NCBI GenBank assembly: GCA_947246775.1
Contig: CAMXTM010000001.1
Coordinates: forward strand, 1-24,184
Length of the DNA stretch: 24,184 nt
Direction: 5' to 3'
Source of the DNA: an uncultured Clostridium sp.
GTDB taxonomy: Bacteria > Bacillota > Clostridia > Lachnospirales > Anaerotignaceae
Shown: positions 6,749 through 14,591 of the stretch, in pieces
Position numbering within the stretch: the stretch's first letter is position 1
Layout: every line of letters starts with the position of its first letter
Made by a program: the position numbers and the translations under genes
The notes under the pieces: model-generated
Database searches by the model: none
Told to the model about the DNA's origin: nothing
What the model saw: the letters and a program-made list of their open reading frames with translations, nothing else

Positions 6749-7282
6749 ATGGATATTGGTCATAAAATTAAACAATTACGTATTCAAAAAGGATTAACAT
6801 TAGAAGAACTTGCTTCCAGAAGTGAACTAACAAAGGGCTTTTTATCTCAATTAGAACGTAACTTAACATCTCCCTCTATCACAACACTCGCTGACATTGT
6901 AGAAGCACTTGGAAGCAGTATGTCTGACTTTTTTAAAGAGGACAAAGAGGAAAAAATTGTATTTCAAAAAAAAGATTTTTTTGTAGACGAAAGAGAACAT
7001 TATACAGTAAACTGGATTGTACCAAACACTCAAAAAAATGCTATGGAACCTATCTTAGTGGAATTACCACAGTATGGCGCATCTTTTGAAGTAGCACCTC
7101 ACAGTGGTGAGGAATTTGGATATGTTTTAGAGGGCTGTATTCAACTAATTTGTGGCGAAAAAACTTTTACTGTACATAAAGGAGAAACATTTTATTTGAA
7201 TGGAAGAAGTTTCCACCACATCAAAAACGAAAAAAAAACACTTGCAAAGGTACTTTGGATTTCTACACCACCATTGTTTTAG
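6749..7282 (+). CDS. XRE-family regulator with C-terminal cupin, probable regulator of polyamine uptake
   Basis: A 177-residue protein. Residues 1-60 form an XRE-type helix-turn-helix (IGHKIKQLRIQKGLTLEELA, then LTKGFLSQLERNLTSPSITTL). A cupin fold occupies roughly 105-177, with PHSGEEFGYVLEG and FYLNGRSFHHIKNE. This architecture is that of PuuR-like and other small-molecule-sensing repressors, often found beside potABCD in Firmicutes. I use ATG 6749 because AAGGAG lies 6 bases upstream; the longer frame from 6692 would run through the operator repeats. The stop is 9 bases before the potA ATG, so regulator and transporter form one transcript. Polyamine as the ligand, and binding to the TGTTTAGTA repeats, are inferences from context. 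Confidence 0.85.
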   Translation: MDIGHKIKQLRIQKGLTLEELASRSELTKGFLSQLERNLTSPSITTLADIVEALGSSMSDFFKEDKEEKIVFQKKDFFVDEREHYTVNWIVPNTQKNAMEPILVELPQYGASFEVAPHSGEEFGYVLEGCIQLICGEKTFTVHKGETFYLNGRSFHHIKNEKKTLAKVLWISTPPLF

Positions 7283-7291
7283 GAGGCTATA

Positions 7292-8857
7292 ATGCGAAAA
7301 TTAATTCAATTTAAAAACATTGTAAAAGACTTTGATGGACAGTTAGTACTCAAAGGAATCAATTTAGACATTTATGAAAATGAATTTGTAACACTACTTG
7401 GCCCTAGTGGCTGCGGTAAAACAACATTACTGCGTATACTAGGAGGTTTTTTAAATCAAACAGAAGGTCAAGTTATCTTTGATAATGAAGAAATTAGTAA
7501 TGTTCCTCCCTACAAAAGAGAAATTAATACGGTATTTCAAAAATATGCCCTTTTTCCTCACATGAATGTATATGACAACATTGCTTTTGGTTTAAAAATA
7601 AAAAAAGAGCCAAAGGACATTATTGAGCAAAAAGTGCAAAGAATGTTAAAATTGGTAAATTTAGAAGACTATGCTAAAAGAAATGTAACAGAGCTTAGCG
7701 GTGGACAACAGCAAAGAATTGCAATTGCTAGAGCATTGGTCAATGAGCCTATGGTATTACTTTTAGATGAACCACTTGGAGCACTAGATTTAAAATTAAG
7801 AAAAGAAATGCAGCATGAATTAAAAAAAATACAGCAAGAAGTTGGCATTACCTTTATTTATGTTACACATGACCAAGAAGAAGCCTTAACGATGTCAGAC
7901 AAAATTGTGGTTATGAAAGAGGGCGAAATACAGCAAATTGGTACTCCTACTGATATTTACAATGAGCCAATCAATGAATTTGTTGCAAAATTTATAGGAG
8001 AAAGCAATATTATAGATGGTATCATGTTAGACGATTACAGAGTGATGTTTGAAGACAAAATATTTGACTGTGTAGATTATGGCTTTAATCAAAACGAAAA
8101 AATTGACGTTGTAATACGTCCTGAAGATTTAGATATTGTAGAAAGAAAAGATGGAAAATTAAAAGGAGTTGTACGCTCTGTATTATTTAAAGGTGTTCAC
8201 TATGAAACTATTGTAGAAACAAAAGCAGGTACAAGTATTACAGTGCAAATGAAAGTATCTGATGAAAAACCAATTGTCAACACAGAGGCAAACGAAAAAA
8301 TGAGCGCAAATGATTTTTATTTAGATGTCAGTGATGTGGAAGAATTGACAGAAGCTACAATTGTTGCTCGTGCTGATGCCCAAGCATGGGACGCAAATAC
8401 AGAAGAATTGATTTCTATACAAAAAATAACTTACGACATCAAACCAGAAAATGGTACTTACCCTGTTACCTTTTCTACTGCTGCAGGTACAAGTGTAACA
8501 GTCAACATGATTGTAAAAGACGAAAACAGAGTCATAAACAAAGAATATCAAGAAATTATATTTGCTGTAAACTTTTTTAAAACAGTAGATGAAATTAAAG
8601 AAAGTATCGCTTTAGAAACAGATTTAAAAACTTGGGCAAATGCTTCTGCTTGGAGCTTAGAAGATGACAGTGCTGTTGAAATCACAAGTATTCATTATGA
8701 TTTTGACACAGAAAACATTACAACAGGTATCTATAATGTCACATTTGCTACAGAGGGTCACGAATATATGGTTGATACTACAGATAAATATGAAGTGGGT
8801 GATGAAGTTGGTTTAATGTTTCAGCCTCAAGACATTCACATTATGAAAAAGGGGTGA
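7292..8857 (+). CDS. potA: Spermidine/putrescine ABC transporter ATPase with an insertion in its TOBE domain
   Basis: Cytoplasmic ATPase of the PotABCD polyamine importer. The nucleotide-binding domain is complete: Walker [10 protein letters not shown] (37-45), Q-loop FQKYALFPH (Gln83), signature LSGGQQQR (135-142), Walker [13 protein letters not shown] (155-166) and switch His193 in THD. The TOBE region starts normally ([11 protein letters not shown] near 273; [18 protein letters not shown], 292-309) and ends normally ([19 protein letters not shown], then PQDIHIMKK). Between them, about residues 310-488 are extra, making the protein 521 residues against roughly 350-380 for ordinary PotA. The extra part is two tandem copies of an 85-90-residue beta-rich unit. 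The frame is intact, with no stops and no change in codon style, so this is a real domain insertion. RBS AGGAGG lies 6 bases before the ATG; potB follows after 7 bases. Confidence 0.93.
   Translation: MRKLIQFKNIVKDFDGQLVLKGINLDIYENEFVTLLGPSGCGKTTLLRILGGFLNQTEGQVIFDNEEISNVPPYKREINTVFQKYALFPHMNVYDNIAFGLKIKKEPKDIIEQKVQRMLKLVNLEDYAKRNVTELSGGQQQRIAIARALVNEPMVLLLDEPLGALDLKLRKEMQHELKKIQQEVGITFIYVTHDQEEALTMSDKIVVMKEGEIQQIGTPTDIYNEPINEFVAKFIGESNIIDGIMLDDYRVMFEDKIFDCVDYGFNQNEKIDVVIRPEDLDIVERKDGKLKGVVRSVLFKGVHYETIVETKAGTSITVQMKVSDEKPIVNTEANEKMSANDFYLDVSDVEELTEATIVARADAQAWDANTEELISIQKITYDIKPENGTYPVTFSTAAGTSVTVNMIVKDENRVINKEYQEIIFAVNFFKTVDEIKESIALETDLKTWANASAWSLEDDSAVEITSIHYDFDTENITTGIYNVTFATEGHEYMVDTTDKYEVGDEVGLMFQPQDIHIMKKG
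8219..8755 (+). repeat. Two tandem beta-domain repeats inserted within PotA
   Basis: Residues 313-398 and 399-488 of PotA align with each other: [18 protein letters not shown] against [30 protein letters not shown] against [28 protein letters not shown] against [19 protein letters not shown]. They look like the immunoglobulin- or fibronectin-like repeats of Firmicute surface proteins, but sit in a cytosolic ATPase. Repeat 1 is about nucleotides 8228-8485, repeat 2 about 8486-8755. Confidence 0.75.
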
Positions 8858-8864
8858 GCTACTT

Positions 8865-9707
8865 ATGCGCCAATTTAAAAATATGGCATATCCTTATATC
8901 GTTTGGATTTCTATTATGATTGTTGTACCTATGTTTATGATATTAGTATATGCTTTTACAAAACATGGCAATGATGTTGCTACATTTTGGTTTACTTTTG
9001 AAAACTTTACTCGTTTTTTTAGCGACATTATATTTATCAATGTATTAAAGCAATCCCTTTATATCGCTGTTATTACTACAATCATATGTATATTGCTTGG
9101 CTATCCTGTAGCTTATATTATTGCCAATTCTAAACCAAAAAATGAAGTGTTTTTAATCCTTTTAATTACATTTCCTACATGGATAAATATGCTTGTTCGT
9201 ACATATGCTTGGATGGGCATTTTACAAGATAATGGCATATTAAACAATATATTAAGTTCATTTGGTCTGCAAGCAAAATTACTGCACACAGATTTTGCTG
9301 TTATATTAGGTATGGTTTACAACTTTATTCCTTTTATGATACTGCAAATACATACTTCCTTGACCAAAATGGATAAAAGTCTTTTAGAAGCAGCCAGTGA
9401 TTTAGGTGCAGACAAATTACAAAGTTTTATTAGAATCACATTTCCGCTTTCTCTGCCCGGTGTCATAAGTGGTATTACTCTTGTATTTTTACCAGCAATG
9501 TCCAGCTTTTTTATACCAAAATTATTGGGTGGTGGACAGTATGTATTGATAGGAAATGTCATAGAATCTCAATTTTTAACAGCAGGTAACTGGAATTTCG
9601 GTAGTGCTATTTCACTGATTATGGCTGTTATTATTATGATTTCTATGTATATTACTAAAAAAATTGAAGCTAGAAACAACACGGGCAAAGGAGGTATCAC
9701 TCGTTGA
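8865..9707 (+). CDS. potB: Spermidine/putrescine ABC transporter permease
   Basis: A 280-residue inner-membrane permease of the importer with about six membrane segments. The first is YIVWISIMIVVPMFMILVYA. The conserved cytoplasmic EAA loop that docks on PotA is seen as EAASDLGADKLQSF, continuing to PLSLPG. TWINMLVRTYAWMGIL is typical of PotB. E. coli PotB has 275 residues. A GGGGTGAG lies a few bases before the ATG, 7 bases after the potA stop. Its TGA overlaps the TTG start of potC, so the two permeases are translationally coupled and probably made in equal amount for the PotB-PotC heterodimer. Confidence 0.92.
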   Translation: MRQFKNMAYPYIVWISIMIVVPMFMILVYAFTKHGNDVATFWFTFENFTRFFSDIIFINVLKQSLYIAVITTIICILLGYPVAYIIANSKPKNEVFLILLITFPTWINMLVRTYAWMGILQDNGILNNILSSFGLQAKLLHTDFAVILGMVYNFIPFMILQIHTSLTKMDKSLLEAASDLGADKLQSFIRITFPLSLPGVISGITLVFLPAMSSFFIPKLLGGGQYVLIGNVIESQFLTAGNWNFGSAISLIMAVIIMISMYITKKIEARNNTGKGGITR

Positions 9708-10510
9708 AAAAATCTAAAAAAATAACAAGTAAAATTTATATGGTTTTGATTATGATATTCTTTTATTTGCCTATTGTCTATACAATTATATTTTCGTTTA
9801 ACTCCTCCCGCTCTCTGACAAAATTTGGAGGATTTTCGCTGCAATGGTATCAAAAAATGTTTCATGATGCCACTATGATGAAATCTATATTTTATACGAT
9901 TGTCATTGCCTTACTTGCTACATTGATTTCTACCGTTGTAGGCACTATCACAGCGATAGGACTTTCTAAGTCAAACCGTATTCTAAAAGGAATTGTAGAA
10001 CAAATTAACGATTTGCCTATTATGAATCCAGAAATTGTAACTGGTATTGGGCTTTTAATGTTTTTTAGTACATTAGGCGTAAAAAAAGGTTTTATGACGC
10101 TACTATTAGCGCATATTATGTTTTGTATTCCTTATGTAATATTAAGCGTAGCACCAAAATTACGCTCTCTTGACCCTAATTTAGCTGATGCTGCGCTAGA
10201 TTTAGGTGCAACGCCTTGGCAAGCACTCATAAAAGTGATTGTTCCTCAAATTATGCCAGGGATTACATCAGGTGCTTTAATCGCTTTTACAATGTCTTTT
10301 GACGATTTTATTATTTCTTACTTTGTAACAGGTAATGGTGTAAATAATATTTCTATACTGGTTTATACGATGTCAAAGAGAGTCAATCCCTCTATTAACG
10401 CATTATCCAGTATTATCATTTTGATTATTACAGTAGTATTGCTACTTATCAATATTATACCGATATTAAAACAAAAAAAGGAGAATAAAAAAAATGAAAC
10501 AGCATATTAA
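9704..10510 (+). CDS. potC: Spermidine/putrescine ABC transporter permease
   Basis: A 268-residue second permease with about six membrane segments, the first being MVLIMIFFYLPIVYTIIFSF. The EAA-type loop is LADAALDLGATPWQAL, continuing to VPQIMPG. FDDFIISYFVTG near residue 205 is a PotC hallmark. Translation must start at the TTG 9704-9706, since AAAGGAGG at 9688-9695 is correctly spaced and no ATG lies near; the TTG overlaps the potB stop codon. Its own end overlaps potD by 17 bases. It forms the membrane channel with PotB. Confidence 0.92.
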   Translation: MKKSKKITSKIYMVLIMIFFYLPIVYTIIFSFNSSRSLTKFGGFSLQWYQKMFHDATMMKSIFYTIVIALLATLISTVVGTITAIGLSKSNRILKGIVEQINDLPIMNPEIVTGIGLLMFFSTLGVKKGFMTLLLAHIMFCIPYVILSVAPKLRSLDPNLADAALDLGATPWQALIKVIVPQIMPGITSGALIAFTMSFDDFIISYFVTGNGVNNISILVYTMSKRVNPSINALSSIIILIITVVLLLINIIPILKQKKENKKNETAY

Positions 10511-11594
10511 AAAAGCAATCTCTTGTTTACTTACTGCGGCAATGGTATTTGCCTTGACTTCTTGTGGAGGCGGTAACAGTACAGCAGTAGATGACCCTAT
10601 TGAAAAATATGGCTCTGATACCTTAAAACTTTACAACTGGGGCGAATATATGGGCGATACCCTCATTAGTGATTTTGAAAGACAATTTGGTGTAAAAGTC
10701 ATTGTAGAATATTTTGACTCTAATGAAATGATGTACACTAAAATACAAGCTGGTGATGCCTATGATGTTTTAGTGCCATCTGACTACATGATTGAAAGGC
10801 TTTTAGCAAACAATGCGCTACAACCTGTTGATAGAGAAATGATACCTAATTTTTCTAATTTAGCAGAAGGTGTAAAAGGACTTCCTTATGACCCAGATAA
10901 TACGTATTCTATCCCTTATTTTTGGGGTACTGTAGGCATTGTTTATAACAAAAACAATGTGGATTTAGCTGACCTTGAACAGCAAGGTTATGCGATAATG
11001 AAAAATCCAAAATATAAAGGCAAAATATATATGTATGACTCTGAAAGGGATTCTTTTATGATTGCCTTAAAAGCGTTAGGCTATTCTATGAATACAGACA
11101 ACGAACAAGAAATAGAAGAAGCATATCAGTGGCTAAAAGAACTCAATGACACAATGGAACCTATTTATGTTACAGATGAAGTTATTGATGGTATGATGAA
11201 TGGCAACAAAGATTTAGCAGTTGTATATAGTGGAGATGCTACAACAATATTATATGAAAATGAAGACATGGCTTACTATTTGCCAAAAGAGGGTACAAAT
11301 ATTTGGAGTGATGCCATGGTAATACCTGCAAATGCTGAAAATCCTAAGTTAGCAAACGAATTTATCAACTATGTTCTCACTTATGATGCTTCTTATGGTA
11401 ATTCTGAAGCAGTAGGTTATACTTCTTCTAATAAAGAAGTTATGGAAGATATGAGTGGCGAAAGTGGTTTTTATGAGTCAATACCTTCCTATTTGCCTCG
11501 TACTGGTTATGAAAAAGATGAAGTATTTCAAGATAATATTGTTTTAAAAGAAAAATTGTCAGAGCTTTGGATTAAAGTAAAAGCATCTAACTAA
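10494..11594 (+). CDS. potD: Spermidine/putrescine-binding lipoprotein
   Basis: A 366-residue extracellular substrate-binding protein. The N-terminus is a lipoprotein signal: basic start KQHIKKA, hydrophobic core, lipobox LTSC with Cys24, then a Gly/Ser-rich linker. The mature part opens with LKLYNWGEYMGDTLISDFE, the classic PotD/PotF start, and continues with AGDAYDVLVPSDYMIERL and IPYFWGTVGIVYN, which line the binding cleft. E. coli PotD has 348 residues. The start overlaps the potC end by 17 bases, with AAAAGGAG upstream. The protein captures polyamine at the cell surface and hands it to PotBC. Whether spermidine or putrescine is preferred cannot be told from the sequence by eye. Confidence 0.93.
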   Translation: MKQHIKKAISCLLTAAMVFALTSCGGGNSTAVDDPIEKYGSDTLKLYNWGEYMGDTLISDFERQFGVKVIVEYFDSNEMMYTKIQAGDAYDVLVPSDYMIERLLANNALQPVDREMIPNFSNLAEGVKGLPYDPDNTYSIPYFWGTVGIVYNKNNVDLADLEQQGYAIMKNPKYKGKIYMYDSERDSFMIALKALGYSMNTDNEQEIEEAYQWLKELNDTMEPIYVTDEVIDGMMNGNKDLAVVYSGDATTILYENEDMAYYLPKEGTNIWSDAMVIPANAENPKLANEFINYVLTYDASYGNSEAVGYTSSNKEVMEDMSGESGFYESIPSYLPRTGYEKDEVFQDNIVLKEKLSELWIKVKASN

Positions 11595-11618
11595 TAAAAA
11601 ATTTGAAACTTTAGAAAA

Positions 11619-11649
11619 AAAACCGAGAAAATAAATTTCTCGGTTTTTT
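11619..11649. terminator. Strong bidirectional terminator between potD and yjfB
   Basis: AAAACCGAGAAA (11619-11630) pairs perfectly with TTTCTCGGTTTT (11636-11647), with T on the right and A on the left. It serves both convergent genes. Confidence 0.88.
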
Positions 11650-11651
11650 GA

Positions 11652-11825
11652 TTATACATACATATCAACTGTATGAGAAGATGGTGGATTTGCTGATACC
11701 ATACTCTCTATTAACTGTGCTGCTTGTGACTCTGCTGTTTCCATCGTATTTTTTGTTACAGACAGACTAGCCTGCATTTGAATATTTGCTAATGTTAATC
11801 CAGAACTCATTGCTGCGATATCCAT
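11652..11825 (-). CDS. YjfB-family putative motility peptide
   Basis: A 57-residue protein starting MDIAAMSSGLTLANIQMQAS, with a single long helix (VTKNTMETAESQAAQLIESM) and ending HTVDMYV. This is the pattern of the YjfB putative motility family (MDIAxLS, then QQVxxAVLKKAMDxxExQ, then iDxxV). I start at ATG 11825, 9 bases after AAGGAG; an upstream TTG would place that RBS inside the gene. The promoter at 11870-11896 resembles a sigma-D (sigma-28) site, which supports a link to flagellar or chemotaxis regulation although no flagellar genes are in the window. The molecular role of this family is not established. Confidence 0.8.
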   Translation of the reverse strand: MDIAAMSSGLTLANIQMQASLSVTKNTMETAESQAAQLIESMVSANPPSSHTVDMYV

Positions 11826-11869
11826 ATAATTCAACTCCTTTTTTTGCAAATTTTTGTTTCATATATGTA

Positions 11870-11896
11870 ATATCGGTACAAAATAAAATAAATTAA
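11870..11896 (-). promoter_or_regulatory. Sigma-D (sigma-28)-like promoter of yjfB
   Basis: On the minus strand TTAA (11896-11893), 15 bases, then ACCGATAT (11877-11870). The known consensus is TAAA-N15-GCCGATAA, so 3 of 4 and 6 of 8 positions match with exact spacing. The start codon lies 45 bases further on. Confidence 0.6.
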
Positions 11897-11915
11897 CATT
11901 ATAATTTATAAAATA

Positions 11916-12815
11916 TCAATATTTTAATTTATTACACTGCATTTCTATCAACATTTTTAAAAATGCGTCCATTTGTGGTGTCACATATTTATTTTTATGA
12001 TATAGAATTTGTTTCCACATTTCAATATTCCAATTTTTTACATTGATTTTTTTGATTTTTTGATTTTCTATTTCTTCCAAAACTGCTATTTTAGGCAAAA
12101 AGGAAATACCCTCTCCTTTTTTCATAAGCTCAACAATCACTTTTGTATCCCCTATTTCCAAAAATGGTTTGAAATCAATTTTATTTTTTTCTACATACTC
12201 ATCTAATTCTTTTCTATAGCTAACTCCTTTTTCTGTTAATATAATATCCTCTTTTAACACTTCTTCTATCGTTACATTTTCTTTTTGCGTCAAATGATGC
12301 CCATACTGTGCAAAAAATGCAATTTCTTCTTTTTGAACATAAGCCTTTACCCATTCTTTATGATATATCATTCTATCCATTACAAATATAAAATCAACTT
12401 CATTATGTGCCATCATTTCAAGCAGCACATCTACATAATTTGTTTTGACTATTAACTCCACTTTTGGATATTTTTTATGATATGCTGACAATATTTTAAT
12501 CATATCCGAGTAAAGCAATGATTCTATGACACCGATACAAACTTTTCCTTTTATAGCATTATCTTCTGCACTTGTATACTTTATTTTTTCTGTAAGGTTT
12601 CTAATTTCTTTAGCATAATCAAACACCTCCCAACCTTTTTGAGTTACTGTAACTTTTTTGCCTATTCTCTCAAATAATTTTATATTTAGCTCCTGCTCCA
12701 ATTGTTGTATTTGCACTGTAACAGTAGATTGAGAATAGCCTAGTTGTTCTGCTGCTTTTGTAAAATTTTGTAGCTCTGCTACTCTCAAAAATGTCATTAA
12801 ATTCCTCAGCTCCAT
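11916..12815 (-). CDS. LysR-family regulator, divergent from an EamA exporter
   Basis: A 299-residue LysR-type regulator of normal length. The N-terminal winged helix is clear: LRNLMTFLRVAELQNFTKAA, EQLGYSQSTVTVQIQQLEQE, then LFERIGKKVTVTQKG. A periplasmic-binding-like effector domain starts near GKVCIGVIESLLYSDM and includes VDFIFVMDR and EIGDTKVIVELMKKGEGISFLP. I use the ATG at 12815, placed 6 bases after AGGGGA; the longer frame to 12854 has no RBS. It is divergent from the 22-codon ORF and EamA transporter beginning at 12968, and probably controls them and itself from the shared 150-base region, the usual LysR arrangement. The ligand is unknown. Confidence 0.88.
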   Translation of the reverse strand: MELRNLMTFLRVAELQNFTKAAEQLGYSQSTVTVQIQQLEQELNIKLFERIGKKVTVTQKGWEVFDYAKEIRNLTEKIKYTSAEDNAIKGKVCIGVIESLLYSDMIKILSAYHKKYPKVELIVKTNYVDVLLEMMAHNEVDFIFVMDRMIYHKEWVKAYVQKEEIAFFAQYGHHLTQKENVTIEEVLKEDIILTEKGVSYRKELDEYVEKNKIDFKPFLEIGDTKVIVELMKKGEGISFLPKIAVLEEIENQKIKKINVKNWNIEMWKQILYHKNKYVTPQMDAFLKMLIEMQCNKLKY

Positions 12816-12859
12816 AATCATTCCCCTTTTTCTATTATAAATACAATATAACACACTAT

Positions 12860-12876
12860 CATTAAAAATAATAATG
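12860..12876. promoter_or_regulatory. Candidate LysR box
   Basis: CATTA (12860-12864) and TAATG (12872-12876) form an inverted repeat with 7 bases between, containing the T-N11-A pattern of LysR sites. It lies between the divergent regulator and transporter. Confidence 0.35.
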
Positions 12877-12897
12877 TATTTTATAAAAACTATGAAT

Positions 12898-12926
12898 TTT
12901 ACAAATGATTTAAAATGCTATATGAT
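12898..12926 (+). promoter_or_regulatory. Promoter for the small ORF and EamA transporter
   Basis: TTTACA (12898-12903), 17-base spacer, TATGAT (12921-12926), 41 bases upstream of the 22-codon ORF. Confidence 0.55.
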
Positions 12927-12967
12927 AAAAATATAAAAAATGTTTTACAAACAAAGGGGGCTATATT

Positions 12968-13036
12968 ATGATAAAACAAGTATGGAATTTTATTGTCGCA
13001 CTCATTACTGCATCATCAAAATATAATCATTTTTAG
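12968..13036 (+). CDS. 22-residue small ORF upstream of the transporter
   Basis: ATG at 12968 with AAAGGGGG 7 bases upstream, ending in TAG at 13034-13036. The peptide starts MIKQVWNFIVALITA and ends SKYNHF. It aligns without gaps to the first 22 residues of the 38-residue small ORF at 14592-14708 (M.K....F...L......YN.F, 7 identical, most others conservative), so it seems to be a short or truncated member of the same family. The transporter ATG follows 17 bases after its stop, so it could also serve as a translated leader that couples ribosomes to the transporter. The strong RBS makes translation likely; the function is unknown. Confidence 0.55.
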   Translation: MIKQVWNFIVALITASSKYNHF

Positions 13037-13053
13037 AAAGGAATTGAAATGCT

Positions 13054-13917
13054 ATGACAACAAAAACAAAAGTAAATTTATTAGGTTTTTTGACTGTATT
13101 TTTTTGGGCATTGGCTTTCCCACTTTCCAAAATTGCACTTTCTCATTTTGATACAAACAGCTTTGCACTATTGAGATGTATGGTTGCTTCTCTATTTTTA
13201 TGTACATTAGGAGTTTGTCAAAAAATACAACTGCCCAAAAAACAAGATATTCCCAAGTTTTTTATATCTGGTTTATTTGGTTTCTTTTTCTATCTTGTTT
13301 TTTTTAATACAGGGCTAAAATTTCTTACTTCTGCTACTTCCAGTATTATTATTGCCACAACGCCTATTATGACATCGATTGGTTCTACATTTTTATATCA
13401 TGAAAAAATAAAATGGCTCGGCTGGGTCGCTATTGCAATTGAATTTATAGGAATTATTGTATTATCTCTTTGGCAGGGTACATTTTCATTTAATTTTGGC
13501 ATTTTATGGACATTATCCGCAGCTTTTGTATTTTGTGTATACAATCTCTATCAAAGAAAACTTTCTAGCTTAGGCTATCGCTCAAATGAAATCGTAACAT
13601 ATAGCATGGTTTGTGGCACGATATTCTTTTTATTGTTTTTGCCACAAGGTGTAGCTGAATTAAGTACAGCCGCACTACCTCATATCACAACATTACTTAT
13701 TTTAGGTGTTTTTTCAAGTGGTGTTGCCTATATCTTATGGGGCAAAGCACTCTCTATCGCAGAAAAAACAAGTGATGTTACAAATTTTATGTTTGTTACA
13801 CCTTTGCTCTCTACTATAATGGGATTTTTGTTGCTAAAAGAAGTTCCCTCTATGGGTACATTGATAGGTGGTGCAATGATATTGATAGGCTTAGTGTTGT
13901 TTCAGTTCGGAAAATAA
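13054..13917 (+). CDS. EamA/DMT-family transporter (probable metabolite exporter)
   Basis: A 287-residue inner-membrane protein with ten predicted membrane segments in two EamA repeats. The first begins VNLLGFLTVFFWALAFPLSK, with the repeat boundary near KIKWLGWVAIAIEFIGIIVL. The second runs from FNFGILWTLSAAFVFCVYNL to GGAMILIGLVLFQFG. SATSSIIIATTPIMTSIGS and SDVTNFMFVTPLLSTIMGFL are the paired conserved segments typical of the family. Members export amino acids, purines or other metabolites; the substrate cannot be told here. It lies downstream of the 22-codon ORF and diverges from a LysR gene, which probably controls it. A GAAAGGA sits 11 bases upstream of the ATG. A strong terminator follows. 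Confidence 0.9.
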   Translation: MTTKTKVNLLGFLTVFFWALAFPLSKIALSHFDTNSFALLRCMVASLFLCTLGVCQKIQLPKKQDIPKFFISGLFGFFFYLVFFNTGLKFLTSATSSIIIATTPIMTSIGSTFLYHEKIKWLGWVAIAIEFIGIIVLSLWQGTFSFNFGILWTLSAAFVFCVYNLYQRKLSSLGYRSNEIVTYSMVCGTIFFLLFLPQGVAELSTAALPHITTLLILGVFSSGVAYILWGKALSIAEKTSDVTNFMFVTPLLSTIMGFLLLKEVPSMGTLIGGAMILIGLVLFQFGK

Positions 13918-13921
13918 AAAT

Positions 13922-13958
13922 AAGCCCAGAAAACATTTTTTACCTTTTCTGGGCTTTT
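13922..13958. terminator. Strong bidirectional terminator after the EamA transporter
   Basis: AAGCCCAGAAAA (13922-13933) pairs perfectly with TTTTCTGGGCTT (13945-13956). A-rich bases on the left make it work also for the minus-strand cupin unit. Confidence 0.88.
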
Positions 13959-14026
13959 CCTTATTTTATATATCATTTTATTTTGTATGCCTTTCCTACT
14001 TTTTATTTACAAGTAATGTCAAACGA

Positions 14027-14122
14027 TTATTTTGCATAAAAGGCATTACTTTTGTAATACATTCTTGCTTGTTTCCAAAATTTGTTTATTACTAGTCTAG
14101 CACATAGCAAAGTTATAAAAAA
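14027..14122 (-). pseudogene. Start-less second copy of the 38-residue small ORF
   Basis: In the minus-strand frame between an upstream stop (14125-14123) and TAA at 14029-14027, 31 codons match residues 8-38 of the small ORF at 14592-14708 with no gaps. The last 17 residues (FWKQARMYYKSNAFYAK) differ by one residue only. At DNA level 14021-14080 and 14586-14645 agree at 55 of 60 bases, and three of the four coding differences are silent. The N-terminal half has diverged more (ITL and N.FW kept) and there is no start codon. It begins 12 bases after the cupin stop, so it looks like a truncated duplicate. Confidence 0.6.
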
Positions 14123-14134
14123 TTATCTTCAATC

Positions 14135-14458
14135 TTAAAGATAGTCTTGTCTTGGTGGAGTAAATACATCAACAACTTCACCTGTTTCAATAACTCTGAA
14201 TGAATGAATCTGATTGCCTGGAATAGAATAACTGTCACCTGCCACCAATTCATATTCTTTATTGCCAATTACAAGTTTATACTTCCCAGATATAACATAT
14301 CCACTTTGTTCATGAGGGTGCTGATGTGGAGATGCATAGTCCCCTGTAACATAATTCATTTTAGCCACTTGTGATTTTTCTCCTACCGCAAGCGAGTCCA
14401 AAGAAACTCCCTTAAAAACTTTTTTTACGGCATCTTCTTTCTTTACAACTGTTTTCAT
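14135..14458 (-). CDS. Single-domain cupin, KdgF-like
   Basis: A 107-residue cupin. The metal-binding motif 1 is HQHPHEQSGYVISG (His, His, Glu ligands) and motif 2 is GDSYSIPGNQIHSF (fourth His). The ending VDVFTPPRQDYL is very like that of KdgF proteins, which help open unsaturated uronates released from pectin or alginate. KdgF itself is about this size. No other uronate genes are in the window, so the substrate stays open; other small cupins share the fold. AAAGGTGG lies upstream of the ATG at 14458. A possible promoter is TTGATT and TATTAA with 16 bases between, some 50 bases upstream. The gene is flanked by an intact and a broken copy of a small ORF. Confidence 0.78.
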   Translation of the reverse strand: MKTVVKKEDAVKKVFKGVSLDSLAVGEKSQVAKMNYVTGDYASPHQHPHEQSGYVISGKYKLVIGNKEYELVAGDSYSIPGNQIHSFRVIETGEVVDVFTPPRQDYL

Positions 14459-14591
14459 TGTTTTAAACCACCTTTCTTTTATTTTTTAATATTAATAACA
14501 GAGTTTTCCATAAAATCAATCTTCAATAATTTTTTTTGATTTGGTAATTTCAATTCTGTTCTGTGCCTTAGCTGATATTTAGTTCAAATGA

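Noticed and set aside
8321..8580. ORFs in other frames across the PotA insertion
   Set aside because: They have no RBS and the PotA frame is continuous with normal codon use and repeated protein structure.
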